Assembly (NCBI GenBank): GCA_019188255.1
Contig: JAETXT010000009.1
Span: 744,001-808,000, forward strand
Origin: Verticillium longisporum
Taxonomy: Eukaryota > Ascomycota > Sordariomycetes > Glomerellales > Plectosphaerellaceae
DNA: 64,000 bases
Direction of reading: 5' to 3'
In this document: positions 15,394-25,631 of the stretch, piece by piece
How positions within the stretch are numbered: the stretch's first letter is position 1
How the letters are laid out: every line of letters starts with the position of its first letter
Translations under genes and position numbers: made by a program
The notes under the pieces: model-generated
What the model was told of the DNA's origin: nothing
The model's input: only the letters and a program-made list of their open reading frames with translations
Database searches by the model: none

Positions 15394-15451
15394 GCTTTCG
15401 CTAGGCGTGCTTGAGTGCAAACGCTTTCGCTAGGCGTGCTTGAGTGCAAAT
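15394..15451 (+). repeat. 29-bp direct repeat, two tandem copies
   Basis: The string beginning GCTTTCGCTAGGCGTGCTTG and ending GTGCAAA(C/T) occurs twice back to back with a single difference. It lies 0.4 kb downstream of the BTB-like gene. A recent slip duplication. Confidence 0.75.
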
Positions 15452-15598
15452 GCTGTTCGCCATGCGCGTGCACGCAACTCAATCTGCTCGATAGAGCCAG
15501 GAAGCACCAGTTGGTTAATTGTCGGGGGTACTCAAACGCGTCTTGCCTATCATGATGCAATGAACGTTTGTGCATGCCACTCACTTTCTGGCGGAAGG

Positions 15599-15652
15599 AG
15601 GCCATGCGATACGGTTCAGATTTGGGTACTGGCGAAACCGATTTGCGAATCG
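15599..15652 (+). repeat. short dispersed repeat, copy B (partner at 13146-13193)
   Basis: See copy A. This copy carries an extra block (aaaccg) before ATTTGCG. Confidence 0.55.
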
Positions 15653-15837
15653 CAGACAGCGGATACCAGCGTGGTATTTCTACAATGCACCGGTGCTCTG
15701 GTATTCTGTCACCTCCTTTGCCCTGCTATTCTGGGCCGCTGGTCATGAAGTCAAGGTGATTTTGATAGTTTTGGCAATTCCTTCTGCTGCGTTGCAATCC
15801 TTCTGCAGCGTGCCGTGCAGAGGTCTCGCACAACGAC

Positions 15838-16979
15838 TTACAACAGCCCCTTTCTCTTCGGCTTCTTCTTCGGCTTCTTCTTCTGGCTTTGGTCCCACAT
15901 TGCCCACGGGTCACTTTCCGAGGCTGGCTCCGGTTTGGCCTCCGCAGGGGCGGGCTCGGGCTCGGGCTCGGGCTCAATCGTCCACTCGGGCTCTTCAACC
16001 GGCATCGTCTCCGCCTTCGGAGGGGCGGGCTCGGGCTCTGGCTCTGGCTCAAGCGTCCACTCGGGCTCCACCGCAGGTTCGTCTTCGGGCATCACATCCG
16101 GCTCCGGCTCCGGCGCGGGTGGATCGTCCAGAACACCCTCAGCCTCCAAAGGTCGCTGCTCCAGCTCGAGAGACCCGTGCGCAGAAGACACCTTCTCCTC
16201 CCGAGGCTCCGGCGTCGCCACGACGGGCTCCCCGCACGACACAGCCGCGGCGCAGATCTGAATCATGCCCCGCACCAGCATGGCAGAAAACGCATCGAGC
16301 GGCCCAAAACACCGCAGCACCTCGTCCTCGTCCTTGCCGGGCGCGCGCGCCTCCTCCAGGACGCGCCGCACGTGCGCCGCCACGAAGCCGACGAGCCACG
16401 GGTCCTCGCGCGCCAGCAGCCTGGCGCCCTCGCTGACGACGCGCAGCACCTGCGCCGGGCTGGCCAGGGCGTCGGCGAAGCGGGCGATGCGCGCCCTGGC
16501 GAGGGCGGCGAGGGCGGGGAGCCGGCACGAGAGCGCCGTCGTGTAGACGTAGACGGCGACCTCGAGGCTGCTCGGCCCCGTTGGCGTCTTGAGGGTCTGG
16601 TAGGTGCCGGTGACGAGGTAGTGGATCAGCACGTGGCCGGCCTCGTCGGGCACGGCGGGGAGGTGGTAGTTCTGGTCGGCACTGCTGTAGAATGTCTTGA
16701 CGCGGGCCTTTTTCCACAGCACGCGGGGGATGTGGAAGGGCAGGCCGCTGCGGAAGTATACCTGGACCTGCGCGCCCATGTACGGACTCCCGAGAGGTTA
16801 GCTGGGGGTGCTGAGCGTGGAGAGAAGAAAGGGGTGAGTTTCGCCTACGATGTCACGGGCCCTGTGTCTTGGTCCATCTTCTGTGTGAGCTTGTGGTCGT
16901 CGGGGGTCAGGAGCGTTACAGGCGGAGGCGTGAGCTCGGGCTCCGGCGCGAGTTTGTTGCTGCTCACGTCTTTCGCCAT
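15838..16979 (-). CDS. BTB/POZ-like fungal protein with Glu-Pro repeat tail
   Basis: Two exons, 16857-16979 (41 codons) and 15838-16767, joined over an 89-nt intron (GTGACA..GCGCAG, CTAAC branch); 350 aa. An alternative start at 16779 would drop exon 1. Residues about 42-150 resemble the fungal BTB-type fold: [41 protein letters not shown] and a helical C-terminal part. Such proteins carry the recurring VHYLYTGTYQTL-like string and are thought to mediate protein-protein contacts. The C-terminal third is a low-complexity acidic tail with two near-copies of a unit containing EPEWT(L/I)[10 protein letters not shown]. It ends in a basic cluster [11 protein letters not shown] that could be a nuclear localisation signal. 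Function unknown. Confidence 0.75.
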
Positions 16980-17598
16980 GATGTCTGGATGGCTGGGTTG
17001 GTGGTGCTGTGAGCTCGTATGTTGAGAGGATCACTGATTACCATGCAGTCTTATATCTGCACGAGAGGTGCACCGTGTTGGGCATCCGTGCAGCAGTGGC
17101 CGACATGACACGCGCAGATGGCTTGGCCTTTGCTACATCTCCAATCAACAGAGGCCTACTACAGCGTAGGCGCAGGCCAGAGGGTGGCCGCAGGTTGGTG
17201 GATCAGGCTGGCCAAATAGGCATTGACAACAATGGCTGCCAAGACTGCATCCGCAGCCTGGCTCACCAGCTGCATATCGCAGTCGAGACCGGTCAATCAC
17301 CACGGTCCGGAAGCACGACGGCCGCGGCCCGCAATTTCACTAATGCATGCTGCTGCCCTGAAGCCTCACTTTCTCTTCTAATACGGGCAATGATTGGCGA
17401 TCCATAAAGGCTGTTGGCATGCCGTGTGCTTGTGGTGTCATGATGCAGTATTCATAGGTCCCGGCGTCACGGCAGCGAATCATGAGGATGCCCCCTGGGA
17501 GGCTGCGGGGAAGAGTCGAGTCAATTGGCCTGTTGGGTCAGTGATGCAGTGTTCATGTTGATGATGTGACAGGCAGGTTGGTATCCGCGGGGCATTGG

Positions 17599-17636
17599 GC
17601 AAGGAAGCGCTTGCTTGGCAAGGAAGCGCTTGCTTG
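17599..17636 (+). repeat. 19-bp direct repeat, two tandem copies
   Basis: GCAAGGAAGCGCTTGCTTG appears twice in succession without mismatch. The unit is itself almost palindromic around AAGCGCTT, so the tandem could form a hairpin. Confidence 0.8.
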
Positions 17637-18188
17637 GCCTGGTGTGGAGCATCGTCACAAAGCCCGCCCGCCAGGTTTGCAAGCCGCTCTCCGGAGCAGG
17701 ACCGGCATCACCGTCCGGGACACGGCAGATTGCCCCGCAAGATATGGAGAAGGACGCCGGCGCAGCTTGGATGGCAGTGCCCACTGTTCATGCTCACAGT
17801 TATGGACTTGTTACAATTTCCTGGTAGTCGAGATGGAGGAATAAAATAGCAAGACATATGGTAGAGGGCTCTGATGACAAAGGTCACCACATGAGGATAA
17901 GAAGCGGACATGCTCATCCGGATCGGAATTCAGAAGGCAACAGGCATCCCTGGCCAAAGTTCGCATGACCAGCGAGACCTTCCGCCTCCCTTCGGAACGG
18001 CCGAGTCGAACCATGTTCCCCGTAGTGGCGTGTTGCGTCCGGAGAGATTGTAAATAGGCGAACGCTCATTGGCTGATAATGGTCAGCAGCCAATCAGCAT
18101 GCGTTTGATGACAGACGGACAAAGGTCAGCGATCCTTTGCTGTGACACTCTGACACTCGTGACGTCTTCGTCCATGGACGCTTGATGG

Positions 18189-18195
18189 TATATAA
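18189..18195 (+). promoter_or_regulatory. TATA box of the CrdA-like gene
   Basis: TATATAA, 117 nt before the ATG at 18312. It is followed by an A/C-rich leader and CACAATGGCC at the start codon. Strong TATA boxes fit inducible genes. Confidence 0.6.
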
Positions 18196-18311
18196 CCTTC
18201 AAGCCAGCTCCGAGCACAACATTCGCCATCTTCATTCAGCAGTCATCCCTCAGTACCATCGGACTCAACCATCACAACTCCCTCTCCACTCACTACCCAC
18301 CCGCCACCACA

Positions 18312-18699
18312 ATGGCCATCGACAAGTCCTCCACCTGCTGCGGCAAGTCCGCCTCCTGCGTCTGCGGTAAGCTCACCCACCACCACCCGCCCTCTCACGC
18401 CACATACTGATCCCCCCTCCAGCCCAGCAAGCCAAGTGCTCCTGCGGCAAGCAGTCGGCCCTGCACTGCACGTGCGACAAGTCGGCCTCGGAGAACGCCA
18501 TCTCAGGCGCCCGCTGCTCGTGCCGCGCCCGCCCCGACGGCGGCGCAACTGCGACCGCGCCAGCACCGAGAACGCCAACCCCGCCGGCGAGACGTGCAGC
18601 TGCGGCCGCCGCTCCGCCGACGCGTGCACCTGCGAGAAGGCCGCCGACGGCGCGTGGGACCCTTCGGAGCACGAGACTGACTTTACCACGAAGCGGTAG
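18312..18699 (+). CDS. Cys-rich CrdA/metallothionein-like protein, one-base frameshift
   Basis: Two exons: 18312-18366 and 18423-18699, with a 56-nt GT..AG intron. The product begins MAIDKSSTCCGKSASCVC and continues with repeated Cys-X-Cys units (CSCGKQSALHC, CTCDKSASEN, RCSCRARP). It is the conserved small family related to the Aspergillus copper-responsive Cys-rich protein CrdA, about 100-110 aa, thought to bind copper ions in the cytosol. After RCSCRARPDGG the frame slips. The expected continuation (NCDRASTEN, ETCSCGRRSADACTCEKAADG, ending DFTTKR at TAG 18697-18699) lies in the next frame. Restoring one base in the GGCGGC-GCAAC stretch at 18541-18547, giving a Cys codon before AsnCys, restores the whole family pattern. 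An assembly deletion is likelier than a dead gene because both halves are well preserved. Confidence 0.85.
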
Positions 18700-19387
18700 A
18701 TGCTTTTTCGTCTCGGCTGGCAGGATGGACTGTGGCTTGTGATTCATGGAGTTTGGGTGCGGTGGACGAAGGCCTGGGTTAGGGTTGCTCGGGCTTCCAT
18801 TGGCGTTTTGGGTTTTGGGTTTCTTGGCGGGTTATTGGAGCGGCTGGGAGAGCTGCGATAGATACCACTGGACCGAAAATGATACTTGTTCGACCAAGTT
18901 TGAGCCTCAATTTCTGACGATGGACCCTTTCACTTCCACTCAGTCGTGGCAGACTTCACCAGCATGGTACACCTACCTGTAAAAAATGCCCGGTGACAGG
19001 GCAGCCAAGTAGCAATACACTCGCGTCACAATTACATTCAAAAGGAATAATAACGTCACGCCGGAAGCAACAATTGCGCCATACTTGACTCCCAGCAGAC
19101 CATGTTGCGAACACAATTAGTGACCGCTAAAGTGCAACTGGCTAATACACACTGTGAAGGCTCCAGGCCAGTCGACTCCAGACCAGTCGACTCCAGACCA
19201 GTCGACTCCAGACCAGTCGACTCCAGACCAGTCGGATCGTTTCCAGCCCCTTGTCGGAACGGGAAGGAGGCTGTGTCCAAGAGCTCCCGGTACGCCTCAG
19301 AAAAACTTCACACGCACCCCCCAACCCAGCGCTCCTCCCGCCATCACACTGCAACCTCCCAGGACAGCGCGCCCTCACACTGCCGCC
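18700..19387. other. intergenic, contains a 15-bp minisatellite
   Basis: 3' region of the Cys-rich gene and 5' region of the membrane protein. The only structure is the tandem repeat at 19160-19234; no gene. Confidence 0.5.
19160..19234 (+). repeat. 15-bp minisatellite, about five copies
   Basis: Unit GTCGACTCCAGACCA repeated about five times with near identity. It lies 150-230 nt upstream of the ATG at 19388. It is in the same open frame as that gene, encoding repeated STPDQ, but no ATG precedes it, so I place it in the promoter or 5' leader. Confidence 0.85.
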
Positions 19388-19858
19388 ATGTCGTCTCCCG
19401 CCGCTCAACGTCCCGCCGGCCGCGCTGCCCCGCGCCCTGCGCCCGTGGACACGTTCTCCCAGGGCACCCTCGCCGCGTCCCTCCTCGTGAGCGCCGTCGC
19501 CTACGCCGTCATCGCCGGCGTGGCCTACGGCGACTTCGACACCCTCGTCGCCGGCAACGAGTCGCTCATCCTCGTCGTCCCCGTCGCCCTGACGCTGCAG
19601 ATCATGGGCCTCCTCATCGGCAGCCAGGAGATCAGCGCCGCGTGGCCGGGCCGCCTGGGCCCCGTCTTCGCCGCCGGCGTCGCGGCCTTGGGCGCCACGG
19701 GCGTCTACGTCCTCGTCCAGAGCCTGCCGCGCGACTACTACATGCTGGCGCTGCTCAACGGGTCTTTTTACGCCGGCATGCTGGCCGAGGCCGTGACTGG
19801 CGTGACGGGCTTGCTCGTGGGAGGCGATGGCGCCAAGGCACCGCGGAAGCAGGACTGA
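19388..19858 (+). CDS. small integral membrane protein, four predicted helices, unknown family
   Basis: Single exon, 156 aa. The start ATG at 19388 sits in a good context (GCCGCCATGTC). After a Pro/Ala-rich, positively charged N-terminus of about 22 residues there are four hydrophobic segments, near residues 27-47, 58-78, 87-107 and 115-140. The second to third loop contains GSQEISAAWPGRLG. The C-terminus is short and basic (APRKQD). I do not recognise a named family; size and topology would fit a small organelle or ER membrane protein. The frame is open far upstream without an ATG. Codon use is strongly GC-biased, as in the neighbours, which supports real coding. Confidence 0.65.
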   Translation: MSSPAAQRPAGRAAPRPAPVDTFSQGTLAASLLVSAVAYAVIAGVAYGDFDTLVAGNESLILVVPVALTLQIMGLLIGSQEISAAWPGRLGPVFAAGVAALGATGVYVLVQSLPRDYYMLALLNGSFYAGMLAEAVTGVTGLLVGGDGAKAPRKQD

Positions 19859-20020
19859 TTTTGTGCCGAATCGTTGTGGGGGGCTCGAGCATGGGCCGTC
19901 CGTGGCCGAGGCGAGGCGGTCACGGCTTGGTGGACGTTTTTGGACATCGCAGACCGTGGTATTCGAGCAACTCAATGTGGAACACGTGGATGGATTGTGC
20001 ATGCTGTGGTCCCTCTTCCG

Positions 20021-20085
20021 TTTGACTGATTGTACGCTTGACTGATAGTACGCTTGACTGATTGTTACGCTTGACTGATTGTTAG
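20021..20085 (+). repeat. 17-18-bp tandem, about 3.5 copies
   Basis: Unit (A)CGCTTGACTGATTGT repeated with small length changes, just after the 4-helix membrane protein gene. Simple slip-generated repeat. Confidence 0.75.
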
Positions 20086-20463
20086 AGATTCCCTCGACCA
20101 TCTCAGCAGTCCTAGAGTGATGGGCCCTTGCAGCACCGAGCACCCAACCTGCAGCGTGCCCGGTGCTGCAGTCATGCCCAAGACGATTGTCAGGTCTCCT
20201 GTGTGCGGATTGTGACGCTGAGGAGCCCCCGGTGTGCTGTGCAGACCGAGGTCACCCTCTTCACCGATCTCACCCTGTCCCAAACTCAGCAGCGGAGCCC
20301 TCGTCAACCCAATGAAGAGCTACGCTGCCCACCTCATTCGAACCAATGGCACGAGCTCCCCCTGTAGGCAGCGACACGCCAGACCCGATACGGACTAGAG
20401 GCGTGTCTGAATTTCTAAGCTTGGGAAGCAAGCTCCGTCACGACGCAGCGAAGCTTCCGTTTT

Positions 20464-20464
<1 letters not shown>

Positions 20465-20497
<33 letters not shown>
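20465..20497 (+). repeat. (CAG)11 microsatellite
   Basis: Eleven uninterrupted CAG units, about 720 nt upstream of the RCC1 start codon, probably in its promoter or leader. Confidence 0.9.
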
Positions 20498-20499
<2 letters not shown>

Positions 20500-21213
20500 C
20501 CTGGTCTATTATTTCCCGACTCATTCGCGCGTCGCACGACATTTTTCTTCGCACAACCACCTGCCCACTATCCCCCCTTGCCATCCGTCAGTCTACGACG
20601 TCTTGTTGTATTCGCCTTCTTCTCATCAAGCGATTCTTCTGCTCGTGTCGACGCAGTTCTTTGTGTGGCCTCGGCATCTCCCCCTTCTCCTGCAGCTTTC
20701 GGATTCCATTGTGCTTCCCATCGCAAGCCTTTGTTCCTCGACGAATCCCGCGCGCCTCCTCGCACCATATTGGATTCGCACAAGAATACTACCGGGTGCC
20801 TGCTCTGTCTCGACTACCTAGCCACGGCTTGCTCATCGCCCTCTTCATCCTCTGCAGATCTCCATCGAATCGTTGCGCTGGATTCCTGACCGATACTCCC
20901 CAGCCTTCTCTACGCGTCGCGAGCTGCATATTTGATCGCCACGTCCAAAACCATACCCATACCCACCTATACCCTCCCCGAGTCCCCGGGCAGATCGCTC
21001 GACTGACTTGAAGACGTCTCGACACGACTCGAAAAAGTCTTCCCTGCTAGCTACGTACCGCGCCATTAGCACCGAGTAAGTACCTGCGTCGCATCTCGCT
21101 CCCATCACAAAACAACACCACAACCGCACCTGCCTCACGCGTCTCTCCAACACGACTCGCCCGGCGCCTGTCTCCCTTCCAACCCTACACCCACCACTTC
21201 ATCAAACACCACA

Positions 21214-23348
21214 ATGGCTCCCAAGGGAACGACCAAGGCCGCGGCGCCCAAGAAGGCCGCTGCCGCCACCGCCAAGCCCGCCCCCAAGGCGACGACAACC
21301 AAGAAGGCTGCCGCCGCGCCCAAGCCCGCCGTCAACGGCACTTTGGCCGCGTCCAAGAAGCGCAAGGCTGACGACGAGGCCACCGACGGCGAGTCCGCCG
21401 AGGACGTCCCCAAGACGAAGAAGGCCAAGACGACCAAGGAGCCGGTCAAGAAGGTGGCTGCCGTGAAGAAGACGACTGCCACGACCACCAAGACCAAGGC
21501 TGCTGCTGCCCCTGCTCCTGCCAAGAAGGCGGCTGCTGCTCCTGTTGCCAAAAAGGCGGCTGCTGCTGCTCCTGTTGCCAAAAAGGCGGCTGCTGCTGCT
21601 CCTGTTGCCAAAAAGGCCACGAAGAAGGCCGCTACACCCAAGAGTGATGTCGAGAGCGCTTCCGAGTCGGAGCCCGAGAAGGAGGCTCCTAAGAAGGCCG
21701 AGCCCAAGAAGGCCGCGCCGAAGAAGGCCGCCGTCACCAAGGCCGTCACCAAGGCCGCGCCCAAGGCTGCGAGCAAGCGCAAGGCCACCGAGGAGCCGAC
21801 CGATGACGAGTCTGATAGCAAGAAGACCAAGAAGCCCGTCAAGCCCAAGAAGGAGGCCAAGCCCAAGCCTCAGCCCAAGCCTGCCGCTCCCCCAAGCACC
21901 CGCACACGGTCGGCCGCAAGATCAACGATGCCCCTACGACCCTGCTCGACGTGTACGTCTTTGGCGAGGGCTCCTCTGGCGAGCTCGGTCTCGGCAGCAA
22001 GAAGCACGACGGCAAGAAGCCCATTGACGTGAAGCGTCCTCGCATCAACCACAACCTCGCCCGCACGCCCGTCGGCGTTGTCCAGATTGCCTGCGGTGGC
22101 ATGCACGTTGCGGCCCTGACCCACGACAACAAGATCCTCACCTGGGGTGTCAACGACCAGGGCGCCCTCGGACGCGACACCAACTGGGACGGTGGCCTCC
22201 GTGATGCGGACCAGGCCAGCGACTCTGGGTCGGACGACGAGGACGATGATTCCGGTGTCAACCCCCGCGAGTCTACTCCCACCGCCGTGTCTGCCGAACA
22301 TTTTGCGCCCGACGCCAAGTTCGTCCAGGTCGTCGCCAGCGACAGCGCCACCTTTGCTCTGACCGAAGACGGTCGCGTCTATGGATGGGGTACCTTCCGC
22401 GTAAGTTTGGGATCTGTCCGTACAGTGTAACTTGACTAACAATAAGACAAACAGTCCAGCGACGGTATCCTCGGCTTCAACCAAGACATCAAGATCCAGA
22501 TGACACCGCTGTACATCCCCGAGCTCAAGTCGATCAAGGCTCTCGCCGCCGGCTCCAACCATATCCTCGCCCTGGAGAACAAGGGCATCGTTCTCGCCTG
22601 GGGCTGCGGCCAGCAGAACCAGCTCGGCCGCCGCATCATCGAGCGCAACAAGATGTCCTCCCTCGTGCCCCAGGGCATGGGCATCCCCAAGAAGAACATT
22701 GAGAAGATTGCCTGCGGACAGTACCACAGCTTCGCCCTTGACACCAAGGGCCGCGTCTACGCCTGGGGTCTCAACAACTTTGCCGAGACGGGCATCCGCG
22801 AGGGCGCCGGCGAGGATGACGCCGTCATCCTGCGTCCCACGATCGTCGACTCTCTTGAGGAGCACAAGATTGTGGACATTGCCGGTGGTCAGCACCACTC
22901 CCTGGCCTGTACCGAAGACGGCAAGCTCCTGACGTGGGGCCGCTTCGACGGCTTCCAGGTTGGTTTCGCCGAGAGCGCCGTGTCCGAGGACGACCTCATC
23001 CGCGACGAGAGCAACAATGCTCGCATTTTGGCCGTGCCCACGGTTGTTCCTTGTAAGTTTTGCTTCCCTTTTCGCGCATCTTCTTGCAACGCGTGCTAAC
23101 GATGCCCAGCCCCTGAGGGAGTCGTCCGCGTCGCCGCCGGCACCGACAACAACTTTGCTATCACCAAGGACGGCAAAGCCTACTCGTGGGGCTTCTCGTC
23201 CAACTACCAGACGGGCCAGGGCACCATTGAAGACGTCGAGGCGCCCACGCTCATCGACAACACGGCCGTCCGCGGGCAGAAGCTCGTGTCTGCCGGCGCG
23301 GGTGGCCAGTTCTCCATCCTGTGCGGTGTGCCAGCCGAGTCTGCGTAA
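21214..23348 (+). CDS. RCC1-family Ran guanine-nucleotide exchange factor, one-base frameshift
   Basis: Three exons: 21214-22400, 22455-23052 and 23110-23348; introns 54 and 57 nt with GTAAGT donors and CTAAC-type branch points. The first about 225 residues form a Lys/Ala/Pro-rich, histone-H1-like tail (repeated AAPKKAA, KKAAAAAPVA) suited to chromatin binding and nuclear import. Then follow seven RCC1 blades, each with a WG or FG string: VYVFGEG, ILTWGVN, VYGWGTF, VLAWGCG, VYAWGLN, LLTWGRF, AYSWGFS. It loads GTP on Ran in the nucleus and so drives nuclear transport and mitotic control (orthologues: yeast Srm1/Prp20, Schizosaccharomyces Pim1). Between tail and propeller the frame slips. The C5 run at 21889-21893 needs six C to read PPKHPHTVGRKINDAP before the first blade. 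As an essential gene this is very unlikely to be broken; an assembly error is the best explanation. Confidence 0.93.
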
Positions 23349-24013
23349 ACCTGGTGGCTAGCAAACTTGGACGGGACAAGACGGCTCTGGCCGTGGAAGA
23401 CGAGATATCACCCGTTGGCGGTCGATGCGGGCTCACGAGGAGCTCCACGTGGATGTGACGATGTACGACAGATGGAAGATGGGAAGCCAAGGCGTGTCAG
23501 CCCTGGGATGGAAGGGGGTTTTATTCGAAAATCTGTATATTGTGGTTTTTTTGGGAACTTCGCGCCGCTGCCGTTCACCCAGGGCACCATTTTCGAGCGG
23601 CAGCGGCTCTGTGCCGGGACGGCACCTAACGTCTGGGCGGCATTTTGTGTTTATAATCTTAGAGTATTTCAACCACCTGCTTCATGTCCTTGCTTCATAC
23701 CTGGCGCCACATTGATGCTTAAGATCTTACTTCTTCGTATCATCATCTGGAACGAAAACCAGACACTGCTTGTTACTGTCGGCTGGGAAACGTGCAGACT
23801 AGAGCCGCTGTAATTCAGTTTGAATTTCGCATCAAGCATGACGACCTGTGGTATACATCCCATGACAGCAGCAGCATCCACGCATCGCCATGCGGCCAGG
23901 TACGCCCATGTCCCAGCCCAAGCCCGGCGCCCAGTTTCGTGTCCCCCTTTTCGTGTCTGCCAACTTGCTGCTCCCATCTCGCCTCGCGTGTCTGCGTCTC
24001 GTCCCCGAAAAGC
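23349..24013. other. intergenic between convergent RCC1 and YIP1-type genes
   Basis: 665 nt holding two facing 3' untranslated regions. An AT-rich stretch at 23640-23780 probably contains the processing signals. No gene. Confidence 0.55.
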
Positions 24014-25082
24014 CTACGCCTTCAGCCCCGCCGCCGCCGCAGCAAGGGTGCTCCCGCGCGAGCTGAAGACGCCCATGATGCCGAAGCCGACGTAGAAGAG
24101 GGCGAGCGGGTAGGCGATGAGCAGGCGCATGCTCATCATGCGGCCGATGGCGACGAACATGCCGGACGCGGCGTAGGTGCACCACAGGATGGCGGCGCCC
24201 GTGATGACGATGCCGAGCGGCGTGTCCATGGGCATGAGGATGCCGAGAAGGCTCGTCGCGACGAGCGGCAGCAGGCAGTAGCCGAGGATGGAGCTCGAGC
24301 GCGCAAAGGTCAGCGTCGTCGAGAAGTGGCCCGGCTTGCCTGGGATGCTGCCGCTGCTGCTGCTGCTGACGCCTGGGGCACCGCCCGGCACGACGCCGAC
24401 GCTGCTGCTGCCGGGGTAGGGTGCGGCGGAGGGGTGGGTGTGGGAGTCGGCTTCGTGGGGGCCCAGCTCGGTGGGCGTCATGAGGGAGAGGATGAGGTGC
24501 AGCGAGACGGAGCCGAGGGCGGCGAGGCCGTAGATGAAGCCAAAGTGGATCTTGCCGGAGAAGAGAAGGAAGGTGCCGAAGAGGAAGAAGGCGAGGATGG
24601 GGCCTGCGAGGTCCGAGTCGTCCATGATGTGCTGGTCGATGCGGCGGAAGGGGTTGAGGACGGCGAGGGTCTGGGGGGTGTTAGCATGGTCTGGCGAGAT
24701 ACAGAGCGAGACAAAGAGGCACGGTAAAAGGCAGGAGCAGACGCACCTTGGTCTGGATGTGCTTAAAGTTGACGCCCAGCTCCTCCAGCAGCGGCGGCTC
24801 GCCGTCGTACCCCTCGGTCGAAAAGGCGGCGAGCCAGCCGGTGCGCAGACCGCCCTGCTCGCCCATGCGTCCCGACACGCCCGCCGCGGCGCCGAATCCG
24901 CCGCCGAACCCAGGCGAGCCCGCGCCGCCAAACTGGCCGCCCGGCTGGGCGCCGTATCCGTATGAAGCCTGCTGGTTCCCCTGGCCCTGGACGCCGGGGC
25001 CGTAGGAGGAGGGGTAGAATTGGAGGTTCTGGGCGCCGGCGCCGTAGCCTTGGTTTGGTGGAGGGTTGTAGGAGTTCGACAT
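24014..25082 (-). CDS. YIP1: Yip1-family ER-Golgi membrane protein
   Basis: Two exons, 24747-25082 (112 codons) and 24014-24670, with a 76-nt phase-0 intron; 330 aa. The N-terminal 75 residues are Gly/Gln/Tyr/Pro-rich (starts MSNSYNPPPNQGYG), as in Yip1/YIPF5. Then come the conserved PPLLEELGVNFKHIQTK and TLAVLNPFRR motifs and DSDLAGPILAFFLFG, after which five hydrophobic segments run to the end. Yip1 binds Yif1 and prenylated Rab GTPases (Ypt1, Ypt31) and is needed for COPII vesicle formation and ER-Golgi traffic. A Ser/Gly-rich insertion (SSSSSGS) separates the second and third helices. Convergent with RCC1. Confidence 0.92.
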
Positions 25083-25631
25083 GGCGGGTCGTCGTTGTGG
25101 GAGGAGGGAGGGAGGTGGTTGAGGTTTTGGTGATGTGGACAGGTTGGAGCTTGAGTAGGAGCGAGCTTTCGTCGAGTCGATCAAGCTGTCTGCCTGTCGC
25201 CAGAGGGCACGGCGGTGAGTGGTCTGTGCATGGGTGCCGTGCTGATTAAGCTGGCAGGGAGCCTGAAGGGGACACAGGCCCTGAGTGCTGTGAAATGCCC
25301 TGACCACTGGAAGCAGAGCAGGTGCCTGCCTTGGTAGGTAGCGCCTTAGGTACCTAGTTCCCTAGGTAGTTGGCGTTTGCACACAGAATAGGCCTAGACT
25401 TGGTGCTCTAGGGCAGAGGATATCGGAGCAGCATCCCAACCAGCCAGCACTAGGTAAGGATTCTGAGCTGCCTTTTCTCACATCCGCTTGCTCAGGCACA
25501 GGTTGTTGACGTGAACATGGAACAGTTGGTGTGAAAGAAGATTATCTATTATTTGGTAGTACTTCAACCGTGTAGCACAATGAACCATGCAGCACAATCA
25601 AGTCATCTACAGCCCATCTCATTCCGCCTTT
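25083..25631. other. intergenic: YIP1 promoter and 3' side of the NmrA relic
   Basis: Contains a GGTACCT/CCTAGG-rich patch at 25325-25375. No gene. Confidence 0.5.

Larger units (their letters stand above)
12340..15837. other. 3.5-kb intergenic region: long promoter of the PDR transporter, low-complexity tracts
   Basis: No ORF here has a recognisable domain, and those on the two strands overlap each other. The stretch 12360-13400 is the upstream region of the transporter; PDR genes often have long regulated promoters. Other contents: GGTACCT/CCTAGGTA-type strings near 13100-13140 and 13345-13380, a GGTCCAC tandem, a T/C-rich tract at 14480-14520 like a fungal core promoter but with no gene I can recognise after it, a 29-bp tandem at 15394 and a dispersed repeat pair. 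A non-coding transcript cannot be excluded. Confidence 0.5.
16980..18311. other. intergenic / divergent promoter region between BTB-like and CrdA-like genes
   Basis: 1.3 kb with no credible gene. The right part, 18000-18311, is the promoter and 5' leader of the Cys-rich gene. A 19-bp tandem at 17599 and a TATA box at 18189 are listed separately. Confidence 0.5.
19859..21213. other. intergenic: 3' region of the membrane protein gene and long promoter/5' leader of RCC1
   Basis: Contains an 18-bp tandem (20021-20085), a CAG microsatellite (20465-20497) and from about 20500 a long CT-rich leader typical of fungal housekeeping promoters. A GTAAGTACC string at 21076 could be the donor of an intron in the 5' leader. 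No coding gene seen. Confidence 0.5.

Noticed and set aside
21870..22898. 342-codon minus-strand ORF opposite RCC1
   Set aside because: Antisense shadow; the plus strand encodes seven RCC1 blades with correct introns.
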